A DNA stretch of 64,000 nucleotides from Bryum argenteum (Eukaryota; Streptophyta; Bryopsida; Bryales; Bryaceae): contig CM073326.1 of NCBI GenBank assembly GCA_037043015.1, positions 14,454,345 to 14,518,344 on the forward strand, written 5' to 3'. Below the pieces are notes generated by a model. The model made no database searches. It was not told the origin of the DNA and saw only the letters and a list, made by a program, of their open reading frames with translations. Both the position numbers and the translations under genes were made by a program. Positions 22,874 to 34,491 of the stretch are shown one piece after another (within the stretch, counting starts at the first letter, position 1; each line of letters begins with the position of its first letter).

Positions 22874-24895
22874 CAGTACCCTCCAACAAGTGTTGCAACA
22901 CACTCTGTTTTTTCACTTAAAACATATCCCATGGCCTGTTTTAGAATGGTGGTGTTGGCATGATAATCATCACATCTCCATGAGATTTTTTGCATCATGG
23001 AAGGTGTTCCAGTTACCTTCATACACCAAGCATTTTCTAAATATAAAGAGGCATCCATTGCCATGTGTCTACCAAAATTGCCATCATGCTTAAAAATCTT
23101 GGAAAAGGGTACCCTTCTTAATGTGATCACTTCTTCTCTGGGATATCAGATTTTGAGTATTTTTGAGCTTGGGAGGGTCCAGAGATACACATACTTGTTT
23201 GTAAGTCATCTTGATGGTACACATTTCTTAGAAAAGTTGTGTGCAACAAGTCCTGTTTGTCAAACATATCGTTTACGTGTTGTTGTTAGGACCTTTTTAT
23301 CAAACTTTTTGTGAATGTAAGTGTTGTTTGAGGATTGTGCACCATGACAAGGAGTTATGTATCAAATGATATAAGACACATGATAGTTGGTATGCGAAAG
23401 TGGCATGTCGGTGAGTGAAATTGGAAACATTGTAGGAAGGCCAAAATCGACTATTTCAAGGATTCTCAAGCGATTTAGAATTAGTGGCTCTCATTGCCAA
23501 CAAGTAGATCCGGTAGGCCGAAAAACATGAGTGATCGAGATAGGAGAAGGCTCCATAGAGATCTTAGTAGTAATCGTCGTGCTCTTCTTCTTGCGGGGTG
23601 TGCGGCGATGTGACATCTTCGTGGGCATGTCAACTTTACGTAAAGAGCTTCATGAGCTTGGTATTAATGATTGCATTGCGGTGAAGAAACCATTCTTGAG
23701 TGACATACACAAGGCAAAGAGGTTGGCTTTTGCAAAGGGGCACTTGCATTTGGACGATTGACGATTGGAGTAATGTGATTTGGACCGATGAGTCATCCTT
23801 TGAAGTTGGAAAACCATCACGCCAAATTCGGTAATGCGAAAAGCATATGAACGCTACAACTACAATTGCTTAGCACCTACATTCAAATCCGGAAGGACTT
23901 CAATTATGGTATGGGGTGCTATCACTGGCTCTTCTAAGTCTTATTTGGTGTTAATTCCTCCTAATAGACGCACTGCCAAAGACTTTGTAGAGATAGTATC
24001 TCAAGGAGCATTAGAGCATTATTATTGGCACCATGACCACTATGAGCACCTCATTTTAATGGAGGATGGTGCTCTAGTACATGGTAGTAATATACAAAAA
24101 GATTGGAGACAACAACTTGGATTGAAAAAGCTTGAATGGCCACCAAATTCTCCTGACCTTAATCCTATAGAGAATGTCTGGAAGCAAGTTAAAGATCAAG
24201 TGCAACAGAGAAATAGACCACGAAACAAAGACGAAATGTGGACATCAATCAATCTGGCTTGGGAGGATATACCTCAAGAAAGCATCAAGAAGTTGATTTC
24301 AACAATGCCAACCCGGATGAAAGTCGTAATAGCGACTCAAGGTGGTAGCACTCGATGGTAGTAGGTGTTCCATTTTCTTGTAGAATATTTGTTAGTGAGT
24401 AAGACATATTGTAAACTTCATATCATATTAGGCTTCTATACTACTATAGCTTTGTAATGATACCTTATTTGACTTTATTTGATCAAATTTTGATTTAATA
24501 TATGAGTTTGATTTCCTTAGCCTAGAATATGAATGAATGGAAACTATGAAAATACTTTAGAGCCACATAGAGGAGAATTTTACCTACATAGTATGCATCT
24601 TTGTAATACCAAGAATGTGAACAATGATATATCCTATAGATTGGTGCAATCAAATTTTAAAAAATCATCATATATATTTCTCAGTTAATTTTTTTTGAAA
24701 TTAAGTGAAAAAGATAAAATAATTCATCAAAAATAGAGATTTTGTTTTTTAACATTGACATTTTATGAACACGTGAAGGGTCCATAACACAAAAGATTTA
24801 ATAGGATAAATTTGATAAAATCCTCTCATTTTGAAAATGAATTAGAGAATTTCAAGAGTTCACAAAATGGTTGCAAGACTTGTTAGAGGGTATTG
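22874..24895 (+). mobile_element. Tc1-like DNA transposon (2.02 kb), ends preserved
   Basis: The left end CAGTACCCTCCAACAAGTG (22874 on) pairs with the right end, whose reverse complement starts CAATACCCTCTAACAAGTC (from 24895 inward). The inverted ends match at about 23-24 of the first 27 bases. TA flanks both sides (22872-22873 and 24896-24897), as expected for Tc1/mariner. The transposase inside has the DD34E spacing of Tc1. The element is an old, inactive copy judging by its broken gene and diverged ends. Confidence 0.88.
23403..24361 (+). pseudogene. Tc1-type transposase (broken)
   Basis: An N-terminal helix-turn-helix reads MSVSEIGNIVGRPKSTISRI. The catalytic core has the first Asp in NVIWTDESSFEVG (about 23775-23810), the second in LILMEDGALVHGS and the Glu in SPDLNPIENVWK. 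Exactly 34 residues separate the last two acids, the Tc1 signature. The last 175 residues (23834-24361) are open. Upstream the frame shifts near 23600, at about 23757 (a duplicated GACGATT) and near 23830, so no full protein can be made. Tc1 transposases are common in animals and fungi and less usual in plants. Confidence 0.87.
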
Positions 24896-24897
24896 TA

Positions 24898-26652
24898 CTT
24901 CCAAGGGTGTGAACCAAACTTTCCAACTCTATTTAGACTTATTTAGACTTCCAACCGTAAGATCTTGTAAACAAGCCTATTTTTACTCACCGGTTCAAAG
25001 AAATTGATTGTTGGATAATGATCATTTGCAAGATCAACCGAAGTTTGTGCAATTTTTTTTCTGAAACTTCTAAAAACTTTGAAGCTTGATCTTATAATGT
25101 TGACGGCTGCCCTTGTACAATTGGTGATAATTTTTTACTTAGGATCCTTTAGAACTCAAATAACGATTTGTTCAAAAGTTTAAAGTTTAAAGTTTTAAAG
25201 CCTTAAAAATAAAAAGTGTTTTTCTGCCTGCCTAGGGTGTGAAAACTAAAATTTGTGTTAAAGACTCTAAAATCGGAATTTGACTTTGCAATCTTTTGCA
25301 CACACACCTTGTAGTATAGGAAACACTTGGTAAAAATTATGAGGCAAAAATATTGATTTTTATACCTTCATCTAGCCTGCCAAGAACCGCAAAAAGCCAA
25401 TTTGGCTTTTAAGAATAGTTAGGGGTTAAGAAAAATAATTTCATATACCAAAAAGCTTGGTGAGTAGGTAATTGAATGTGATTACAAATGTAAATTTGGG
25501 TGTGTGGTTTATAAGCCTCTAAATAGAAACATGACAAGATTATTTTCATGTATAGTTTTGAGGCCATTATATGAATCAATCATTTTCTAGTATTGGCATT
25601 CTGTAAAGAGCCTCGCAAAGTGCCCACCATCAAGGGTGATAAGGTCACTTGTAAGGTCACTCGTCACACCTAGTCAAAAAGGGTATTTTATCTCTACTTA
25701 TGCTTGCTTTTAGTCAGTTTTAGTCCAGTGGAATGCAAGTCATATAATGGGTCCCTCAAAGCAACCCTTCATTTCAAACTTGCCCAAATCATCATCATAT
25801 TTTATATATTTTTCATAGAGTATTATGTTTTTGTGTACCCCATCCCATTGCGAGCCTTATTTAGACCTCCCATGCTTGTAAGATGAATACATGAATGATA
25901 GGTAATTATATTCCACTACATGTTTTCTAAGGGAGCTTGAATTATGTTTTGATATGAAGTTGTAATGCTTGGTCAAAGTTTGTTGTCCAATTTTTTTTGA
26001 AGTACATGATTTCTACAGTATTATTGGATTTTCTAATCTATATATTAAAAGATTTTGAAGAAAAGTTATGAAGCTTCTCATATTATTGTTGTACAAGATC
26101 CTATGGTTACCTTTCCAAAATCATCTTTTGAAAAATCTAAAAGAATAAATTTTATTGACTTGCTAAAATTGGGGGTAAAGTAAAGGTTACTACCTCCTTA
26201 GGCCTTGTGGGGTTAAGGAAACAATAAATGTATTTGTCATTTATTGAATGTCACCAATTAGATACTAATAAATTATATGAAATAAATAAAGTCAAAAAAT
26301 GAATTTTTTATAGCTTGAACATAGCTTGGTGGATGAATAATAGCACAACGAGTGTGAAAACAACAAGGTAAATTGCTCTCCTATTTGGAAATTACCTACT
26401 AAATATCAATATTTAGTAGTAAATATTTTGGACGATGGAGTATTTGTGTTGTTATTTTCTACTTATTCTATGGTTTGTTGTCCAATTTTCTTTTTTGCAA
26501 GGTGGCATTTCATGTCTAAGCTGAAGAGTAGCAAATAACAATGAAATTGAAGGTTTTGTTTGAAATTGAAATTATGTGATTCAATTATGACAAATTGTTT
26601 GCAGTTTTTGCAAGGAACTTGCTTTGAATCAGAAACTATTATTTAAACATGT
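24898..26652. other. AT-rich intergenic DNA
   Basis: No supported gene. It contains one arm of a diverged inverted repeat (about 25230-25420; partner at about 27365-27530, inside the next element). Confidence 0.55.
25230..25420. repeat. Diverged inverted repeat, left arm
   Basis: Read in reverse complement, this block contains ACTACAAGGTGTGTGTGCAA and GATTGCAAAGTCAAATTCCG. It matches about 27365-27530, which reads TTACAAGGTGTATGTGCAAA and AATTGCAAAGTCAAAATCCA, in order over roughly 160 bp. The arms are 2 kb apart. It is probably another dispersed repeat family of unknown type. Confidence 0.7.
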
Positions 26653-27364
26653 ATGGGGGGGGGGGCCGCACAGGGCCATTCAGTTGAAAAATGGGCACTT
26701 TTTAGTTGAGATTTTTTCAATCGGGGCCGCATGAGGAGGCTCATTTCAGCTGTGAGAAAATTTCTCAATTGTGGTCCCACGAGAGGAGAAAATTTCTCAA
26801 CCTTGTCCCCCACACCTAATAATAACATAGTTGAGATTTAACACTATGAATCTCAACGAAACTCAATGGTGCCCGACCCACCATTGAGTTTCATTTTTAG
26901 AGGGCTTCCATGAATTGGATGTTAATTTGATCATCATCCATTTTTTTCCCTTTCTTGTATTGCAATTCATCGGAAATTGGTGCTTAATAAACTAGGGGCT
27001 TGAGGTACCGTGAGTACCAATACTCTCACCCCGGTTATTATTCGGTCACCTCACCTCACCACTGATCATATTATTAATAAAAATTAATAAATATTATTAC
27101 ATTATTACATTATAAAATGTTATTATACCATAAAATATTATTATATTATTAAATTATTAATATAAAAATATTCTATTACATATTATAAAATATGTATTCA
27201 TTATATTTGTATTAGTAAATTTTGTATTATTGATATATTAACAATACTAGTACAAGGGAATTATGGTCATAAATGTGGTTTGAAATTTTTGAAACTAACT
27301 CATTTGTGATTGAAGTGTTATTAGTGAAAACAAAAGTAAGCTATTCAAATCTAAACTTTCCTTA

Positions 27365-27530
27365 AAAACCAAAACGGTCTTTTGTTGTTTGGGTAGCCTA
27401 GGTTTTAGGTTAAAATTCATATTTTTGACTAAGATTTTTGTTGAGTGCTCCCTATATTACAAGGTGTATGTGCAAAAAATTGCAAAGTCAAAATCCAATT
27501 TTAGAGTTTTTTAACGGTAATTTTTGAAAA
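27365..27530. repeat. Diverged inverted repeat, right arm
   Basis: Partner of the block at 25230-25420, in opposite orientation, ending near GAGTTTTTTAACGG. Confidence 0.7.
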
Positions 27531-28134
27531 TGAACCTACGAAAATTTTAAGATAAAAAAATTCAACAACGAAGTCGTTGGAGATTATTATAAAATCATAC
27601 TTATGCAAAAATATTAGAAAAATCTATAGTAGATTTCACATAGTTGGAGTGTTCCACTTTGTTCACATATAAATGCGATTCTACAAGTAGTATGATAATG
27701 CAAGATTTAGGTAAAACTATCAATTTCTACTGTATATATAATGTAGTCCATAATGGCTTCCCTATTGAATCGGGCACTTGAACCTATGTTCTTCATTTGG
27801 GTCGTTCACTTCATCTCCAAAAAGAACTCCTTCGCTTGAAAATCATTAGGAATTTGTAAATATTCCAAAATTTCGATAATGTTTTATCTTTGCTTTGAAT
27901 CAAATAGTTATGCGCAAGATCGCACAACACTTAATAACATCCGGTACAAAACCCACCCTCAATTTTGTTTTGTTATCCATTTCCTTGAATCTTGCTTTGA
28001 AAATTCCAAATGTTTTTTTTTGTACACTATGAATGAAGGGCCTTAACTTTGAAGAGCCATAACTCTGTCATTCAAATTTTGTTTTGAACTTTTTGTACAT
28101 TTTCAATTAAGGGCCTAAACTTTAAAAAATTCTT

Positions 28135-28290
28135 CAGCGCTAAATAATTAATTTTTGAGGGCTAAATAATTTATTTATTGAGGCCTAAGTGACAAGTTTT
28201 TTTAGGGCTAAATGACATATTTTTTGAGGAGTAAATAATAAGTTTTTGAGGGCTAATTATTAAATTTTTGAGGGTTAAATAATAATAATA
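28135..28290. repeat. Degenerate tandem TTTTTGAGGGCTAAATAAT units
   Basis: About five or six imperfect copies of a unit near 30 bp, each with TTTTTGAGGGCTAAAT or a close variant, ending in an (AAT)n tract. It lies inside the G-run element. Confidence 0.7.
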
Positions 28291-28756
28291 ATTATTATTT
28301 TTTATCTTAATACTCTAATTTGTGTTGAAATAGTCCAATATGTCTTGAAGTAATTTATATCAAAATAATGTAAATTGTGTCCAAACATTTGAACTTCTGT
28401 CAGTACTATGGAATAAGGCAAAGGAAAAAAATTGTGTCACAATTATCCAATTTATGTGAAATAATATTAAATACCTAATTTGTATAAAAATAATTCAATA
28501 AGTTGAATGGAAAGAAAGAGGATGTGTTGATGAATTATGAAGTCTCATCCATTGCTTTATTTTCAACCGGATTTCCTGTGCGGCCTACAGTTGAAAAACA
28601 ATCCAAGTTCGGTTGAAAATCTTCAATTGGATTTTTTGAACTCAACTGCTAGTGCGGCCTACAGTTCAGTTGAAAACTTTCAACCAATAGTTGAAAAACT
28701 CAACTAGCTAACTTCAACTCAACTCAACTGGACTCCCAGTGCGGCCCCCCCCATAC

Positions 28757-29289
28757 GTATGTTTGTATGCCATTATTCTAACTCTTGGTACATTAATTTT
28801 TCAAGTGTTTTATTTATTTTATTTTTTCCAAAAACTTATATTTGTCTTTGAGTATCAACAAATTTCCATGTGGAACAACAACCTGACTATTCGGTGATCC
28901 TCTTCTACCCAACTATTGTGGGGGGTCTTTGGACCTTGTTGTATGGGTACCTCAAAGCCCTTTGGGGGGATACTATGTCAAGTATCTTCAAGGCATTAGT
29001 AACTAGGCTAGAAACTAGCGTAGTTATAGTGTCCACCCTCGAGAGGGGGAAGTAGTATTGTTCCAATTTCCCCTTGTCCGGTGGCCATCGGGATATTAGC
29101 ATTACGAACGGACACTTCATTCACGCCGGCCCTTAGAAAGAGACCGGAGTTTCTATCTATCTATCTATGTGATCATCCTCTGATGACCGGTGATATGTCG
29201 TCCTAGCTCAGTTGGTTAAAGCAGGGAACTTTTTCAACTACTCTACAAAGAGGGGTTATCGCATCATCAACACAAGACAAGGAAAAACC
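28757..29289. other. Spacer with a tRNA A-box-like phrase
   Basis: TAGCTCAGTTGGTTAAAGC at about 29204-29222 matches a tRNA D-arm (A box), but no anticodon stem or T-arm follows, so it is not a tRNA gene. A short TCTA microsatellite lies at 29152-29167. A 60-residue frame at 28870-29055 has no recognisable motif. Confidence 0.5.
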
Positions 29290-30722
29290 CCTCCCTTCAC
29301 TTCTACACTACTCTACAAAGGTTAAACCTTGGAACAACGCAACAAATTCTACAAAGCTCTGTGGCACCCCTGGATTTCTAAAAAGATTTCTACTATGATC
29401 TAGCTCACTTGTCAGGGGGTCTCCCTCTTGCTGCTTGGCGCATGAGGCTAAATCATCCAGGAGAATGTAATTTATGTTCTGAAGGGGCATTGGAAACTCC
29501 AAAGTACTCCTTTTTTTAATGTCCTTCGGTTTCAGGAGTACGGGAGAAAGTTTGCAGAATGAGGGAGCTTGCGAAGCTTCTAACTCGCATCGATAGCTGG
29601 TGGGCTGCACTTACGGGAATTTATGACCCTCCAGGCAGCGTCGGTCATTCCACCCGCCCTCCAACTTTGGCTACTCTTGTCTCTCCAGGCGGCGTAGCCG
29701 ACTCTAATACTCACCGGATTACGACTATTCCAGCCTCCACGGGAGTGCATGTCCCGCCTCAAATGATCGATGAGACACCATAGGAAGTTCTCTGATGTTG
29801 TTTTATTTGGTGCAAAAAGGTTGCTTTCAACCTCCGGGATGGAGATTTTTACATTGGAGTAGCTCTTTTCCGTGCTTGGCAGACTACCGTACAGGCGGGC
29901 ATGGGTGCTTGGATGGACTTGACGAAATACAGCAGCCATCAGAAATCAGAGCAACAGATGCTCAGAGAAGAAGCTTTTCTTAAAACTTGGTCTCATGGTA
30001 ATCTTTTCTGTTCCGTAGAGAAGGCATTACATTGGAATTTAGCCCCACATCAAGACTTCCTACTACGAGATCTTGCTAACAGGTACAAGCAATTCACATC
30101 GGGTCTTACACAACCCCGACCTCCTCATATTGAAGAGGACAACACTCAAATCTCTTCACACCTCTCTCGAGGTATCTCCACTCCATTGCGTAGCTGTCAT
30201 GCGGTTGACCAATCTCATTTTCAACGACTTAACGTTGTTGACGAATGTATCGATGATTTTTTGGAGAGGGTCCTTCACGAGCTTGAAGAAGAGGTTGACA
30301 AGGAGCTCGAGGATGAACACGCAACCTCAAGACTGCAAAGCGCTCATGCTCCCTCTCTAGCAACTCTCCGTCTTTCAGACAAAGATTCAATGGTGCAAAA
30401 CTTACCACAAGACTTACAGGATCCTGAGGGGTTGTGTATCCAAGCCGACTTTTGGTCCTCGCTCTCTACAGGGCACGGGGCTCCTTCGCCTCCACTATTT
30501 GCTGGCCGCTTGACCGCATCGCCCGAAGTTCAAACGACTCTTATCACTACGGCTTCTTCCGAGTCGCAGATGGAGCTTACCACGAATTGGCAATCAAGAT
30601 CTCCCTCTCAACGAGACAGAGAGAAGTCCTCAACATTAAAGGCTCATTGCTGTGTAGCGTGTAGGAGTAATAGCTCATGTAACGAGTGCCTTGACAAGTT
30701 CATACCTCCAGAACCAGATTAA
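29290..30722 (+). pseudogene. LINE retrotransposon 3' remnant (zinc-binding RT tail)
   Basis: Around 29335-29530, across frame changes, the sequence reads WISKKISTMI and LTCQG, then AWRMRLNHPGECNLCSEGA with an ET following. This is the pattern of the zf-RVT (reverse-transcriptase zinc-binding) region near the end of plant LINE ORF2 proteins. Downstream come IDSWWAALTGIYDP and RAWQTTVQAGMGAWMDLTKY, then an open 273-residue frame (29901-30722) with an acidic helix (ECIDDFLERVLHELEEEVDK) and a Cys-rich end (CCVACRSNSSCNECL). No reverse-transcriptase core is present, so it is 5'-truncated, as LINE copies often are. No poly-A tail is evident. Identification rests on short motif runs. Confidence 0.5.
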
Positions 30723-30955
30723 GGTCATTCCTTTGTAGTATTAGCGGTAAGTTGCACAACTTACAACTTGGGTCTCAGGACTTTTTCCCTTATGGAATTT
30801 TTTACGGGTTGGATCAGTCTACTCCGTTGGGCTTCCCTCGCCCTCTCTTTGTCCTAGGACGTTGTAGTTTCTGGCATTCCCGAGTCGTTTAGTGCGCTCT
30901 GGCCGTGAGCCATTATATGGTGGCATTTTCAGCCTCTTTTAATACCCTGCAATAC

Positions 30956-31028
30956 GGGTTTTCAGCTCAGTTGGTAGAGCGCAAGGCTCTTAACCTTGTG
31001 GTCCAGGGTTCGAACCCCTGGGGTGGCT
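30956..31028 (+). tRNA. tRNA-Lys(CUU)-like sequence with unpaired acceptor stem (probable pseudogene or SINE head)
   Basis: The D-arm GCTCAGTTGGTAGAGC, an anticodon arm CAAGG-CTCTTAA-CCTTG (anticodon CTT) and a T-arm CAGGG-TTCGAAC-CCCTG all fold correctly and in the right order. The acceptor halves, GGGTTTT on the left and GGGTGGC on the right, do not pair, which a working tRNA needs. A T-rich tract follows. Either the 5' end was replaced, or this is a tRNA-derived SINE head or a decayed gene. Confidence 0.65.
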
Positions 31029-31315
31029 ATTATATTTTTGGTCATGGGGCATTTTTCCATCATTTTCAATATGAAGTGTAAATCCTTATTGCAATTTCTT
31101 AGAACTTTGAATGAAAGGATCTTGAATCAAACTACTAAAAAATTTGTATCAAATTTCAAATGTTGGAGGTGCATCATTTGTGAGATCTTACCATTCAAAA
31201 TTCATCCAAAATTATTTTGGGCAATAATTGGGAAACATAGTGCAAAGAGGGGACTCAATGTTTATCACCCCAAATGTTAACCTAGCATCTTGTAGCAATT
31301 TCAGTGCACACATTA
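31029..31315. other. Short spacer, no gene seen
   Basis: AT-rich DNA between the tRNA-like sequence and Harbinger copy B, whose target TA is at 31314-31315. Confidence 0.5.
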
Positions 31316-32395
31316 GAGAAATCCGCTAAGTACGACGGACTGGGGACGAGAACACCCAGTTTTGGTCGGACTGGGGACGAAACGTCGAACTGGGCACCAA
31401 CTTTTTACACTACGATCAAACTGGGGGCTAAACTCAAGAATGCACCGATTGTGATGGTATTCCGAGTTTGGTCCCTAGTTCGACTTGGTGCCCAGTCCGC
31501 AGCACAGCGAGAAGCTAGAGTGAAGAGTTCAGAGGGGCAGCGCCGAAGATCGCGAAGGCAGATCGCGAAGGTTTCTGTAACGGCAAGCATCGCGAAGGCA
31601 GCGCCGAAGAGAGTGAAGGCAACGCCGAAGATCGCAAAGGCAGATCGCGAAGGTTTCTGTAACGCCGAAGATCGCGAAGGCAGCGCCGAAGATAGCGGCG
31701 CGAACCCGGCTTCCGCGCAGACGAGCTTGGCGCGCCAAGATCGCGAAGGCCGAGAAAGTCGGTCGAGCTTGTTGAAAGACGACTCGCAATCGCCGTCGGA
31801 ATATTTTTTATTACGGCGGTCTCTGCGACTACCGTTGCATCATCGCTCGCCACCGAAGCTCCCTAAATTTTTTCCATCAAGAAATCAGACACTTCAGGCA
31901 GGCTGCTTCGCATCGACCGCAGGCAAATCCTTCGCAGGCACGCTCCGCTCCACCGCATCAAGCTTCGCATGTAAGCTGGATCTCCCTAATTCCGTATTTT
32001 CTAGGGTTTCAATCTTTTGTACAGTTCTCAATGAGATAGAAGCTCAATTGCCTTTGGAGAACATCAAATGCAAGCTTCATTGCGCTCTAGCAAGCACAGG
32101 CATGCTCTCATTTTTGTTTTCGGGCGCTCCAGTCTCGTTTTGGCGGCTCGGCTTTGTTTTTTTGCGGCTCGGCCGTTTTTGACAGGTCCATTTTCGCGAG
32201 CTACGTTTCGCCGGCTCCGCTTTCACTTTCACGGCTGCAAATTTCTTCCTCTCCCTCTCTTAGGTCAGTGAATTGCTTCCTCTCCTTGTGAACCTCAATT
32301 TCTTGATTCTCTTTGATTTTCGGATCATGAAATATCAGTTAGGGTTTTTTTTTTTTTTTCATGTTCAAGCCTTTCTTATTGATTTTTTGAAGGAT

Positions 32396-33306
32396 ATGGT
32401 GGACACTCGTTCATCCCCCCGAGTGCTTCTTCGGGAGAAGCAGGAGCATCTGATGTTGAAGGTCCAACTCAACACAGGGCAAAAGCACCGCGAAGGGAGA
32501 AGGGGGCTCGTGCTATGGTTGAATCAACACATTTGAGCACCATGGTAGCGTCATACAATCAACAGTTTGGTGAATATAGCAAAACTAGGAAGCATGTTAC
32601 TCAATTGATTCCTTCAATTGTATGGAAAGCAGTCTATGAGCATTACCTTCAAAGTTATCCTGAGTCTACACTTGCAGAGGACACGCTAAAAGACAGGCTA
32701 CGAGAAACTTTGAAAGATTTGAAGACTGGAACTTCAAACAATGATGGAGCAGAGATGGTGGTCCTACAAAGTGAAGACGTTTTGATGCGATTGAAGTCTA
32801 CTGATGGACATGGCACCAGGAACGTGCTGAAGCGAAGACAAAGCCTGATTGAAGGCATGGTAGTGTCATCCCCAACCTCTACACCGCCGCACTCTACCTC
32901 TACACCGATGTCTACTTCAACGGCAGCGCCTGCACCCACTCCATCTCCCATTGCTGCGACTGCTGGTCGAACTCCTACATTGACACCAACTTCATCAGGA
33001 GGTATGACAACAAATTCCATTCCATCAAGTTCTATGCCTTTGGAGAAAGAGAAGACCATGACAAAAGCTGAAATGTTGCATCAGCAAACCTCTAGTATTG
33101 CTCTTCTTGCTAAACAATACCAAACTAACGTTGAGTACAAGGGAGCCTTGTCAATGCGTAAAGATGAGCTAATCAAAGAGAAGTTGGAGATGATTCGAAC
33201 TAAGAAGGACAAGGTGAAGATGGACATGCTCAAGCAAGCTAAGGAGTTGGGTGTAATTTCAGAAGAGGAGTTCAAGGCCAAGGTTAGAGAGGTTCTGGAC
33301 CTATAG
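32396..33306 (+). pseudogene. Harbinger accessory protein, copy B (early frameshift)
   Basis: It starts MVDTRSSP like copy A, but the C run after TTCAT is one base shorter (six, not seven), so the frame shifts at about the eighth codon. From 32515 the frame MVESTHLSTMVASYNQQF is open for 263 residues and essentially identical to copy A to the stop. An internal start could still give a protein lacking the N-terminal basic segment. Confidence 0.85.
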
Positions 33307-34491
33307 CTAGTAGTCTCCATCCCATCCAAACTCTGCAGGATTATCATGTTGCTCTCCAATGACTTGGAAGGTGAAGTCCATGCGCCTTCTATGTAGGAAG
33401 TTAGTTAAAATAGTTGCTGATTTGAATAAGTAGTTGTACTTTGGCTTTGTTGAATCAAACCTTTTCATAAGGCGCTTCCATTTTCTCTTCAGTCCACCTA
33501 TTCCCCATTCCACTTGAACTCTGTACCCAGCATGCATTTTGTTGTAAGCTCTGATAGCAGGTGCATCTCCATCTCGAGCCAACTCCCGTCTTCCAAACCT
33601 TCGCATGATGTACATCTCTTCACCCATGTAAGCTGGATCTCCTAACAGGTACTCAAAATACTCCTCCTCGTGTGTAAAATACTCCCGCCAATTGTTATGG
33701 ATCTCAGAGTGGCGCAGAAGAGTCACATCATGGAATGAACCAGGGTAGCCAGAGTCCACATAGATAAATAGACCATGGTGATCAACAATGACTATGTTGT
33801 TCATGCAATACATCTTCTTGCGCCCGTTGAACCATGTCTTGTGTTCTTCATTGTTCCAAGGCCTTCGAATCTCCACTAGAGTCCCATCAATAATCCCAAT
33901 GCAACCTTGAAATTGAGCAATCTCCGTACCTAGTGTAACTCTCTCCTCCATTGTTGGCCATCGTATCTCATTTGCAAGTGCATCATTGATGCAAGATGCA
34001 ATGAAGAGAGTATCATCACATAAAGCACTCTTGGACCAATTCCACATGAACGCATCGTGCATGGTAGTATTATCATGTTTCAAGAATAAAATGAAACTCA
34101 GAAGGCGTTGCTGAGGGGTCAACTTGTACGGTTTATCTAGAAGAATAGGAGCTTCACCGTAGTTCTAGTTGAACTCGATGGTAGGCACAACAATGGATGC
34201 AAGCTCATCAAACTCAGCAAGAGTGAAATTTGTCAAAGTCTTGAAAAGCGCTGGAGTTGCCCTCATCGTAGCCAAAACATCACGAACGGCAACATTTGGA
34301 TCCATTGATTGCCCCGCACCCGCCTCTACCTCATGTCCAAAGAAATGCTCAGTACTATTTGCCACACCAAGTGTGCAAGCCAGAATCATCATGTCGTCCA
34401 TTTCATCGTCACTGCTAGAAGAAGACGTAGAGTCCATAGAGGAGGTAGAAGAGGAGCTAGAATACTCATCAGAGTTAGCAGGAGGCTCCAT
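33307..34491 (-). pseudogene. Harbinger transposase, copy B (core intact, one interruption)
   Basis: It starts MEPPANSDEYSSSSS. The catalytic region is complete and open from about 34122 to the stop: Asp in GIIDGTLVEI, Asp in LLGDPAYMGEE and Glu in VEWGIGGLKRKW, with the DDE_Tnp_4 phrase YPGSFHDVTLLRHSE. Near 34150-34170 two small deletions relative to copy A (2 bp, then 1 bp) shift the frame and create a stop before it is restored. This is therefore the better-preserved transposase of the pair but still not a full protein. Confidence 0.88.

Larger units (their letters stand above)
26653..28752. mobile_element. Non-autonomous element with G-run inverted ends (2.1 kb)
   Basis: The left end reads TATGGGGGGGGGGGCCGCAC (from 26653). 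The right end, in reverse, reads TATGGGGGGGGCCGCACTGG (from 28754). Inside, GCCGCAC and AGTTGA-type words recur near both ends, for example near 28580, 28655 and 28740. There are no ORFs and the centre is extremely AT-rich (27060-27240). A TA dinucleotide lies at each tip, so it may be TA-targeting. It may be nested with other repeats. Confidence 0.6.

Noticed and set aside
29204-29222. tRNA gene from its A-box match
   Set aside because: No anticodon or T-arm follows; only the D-arm phrase is present.
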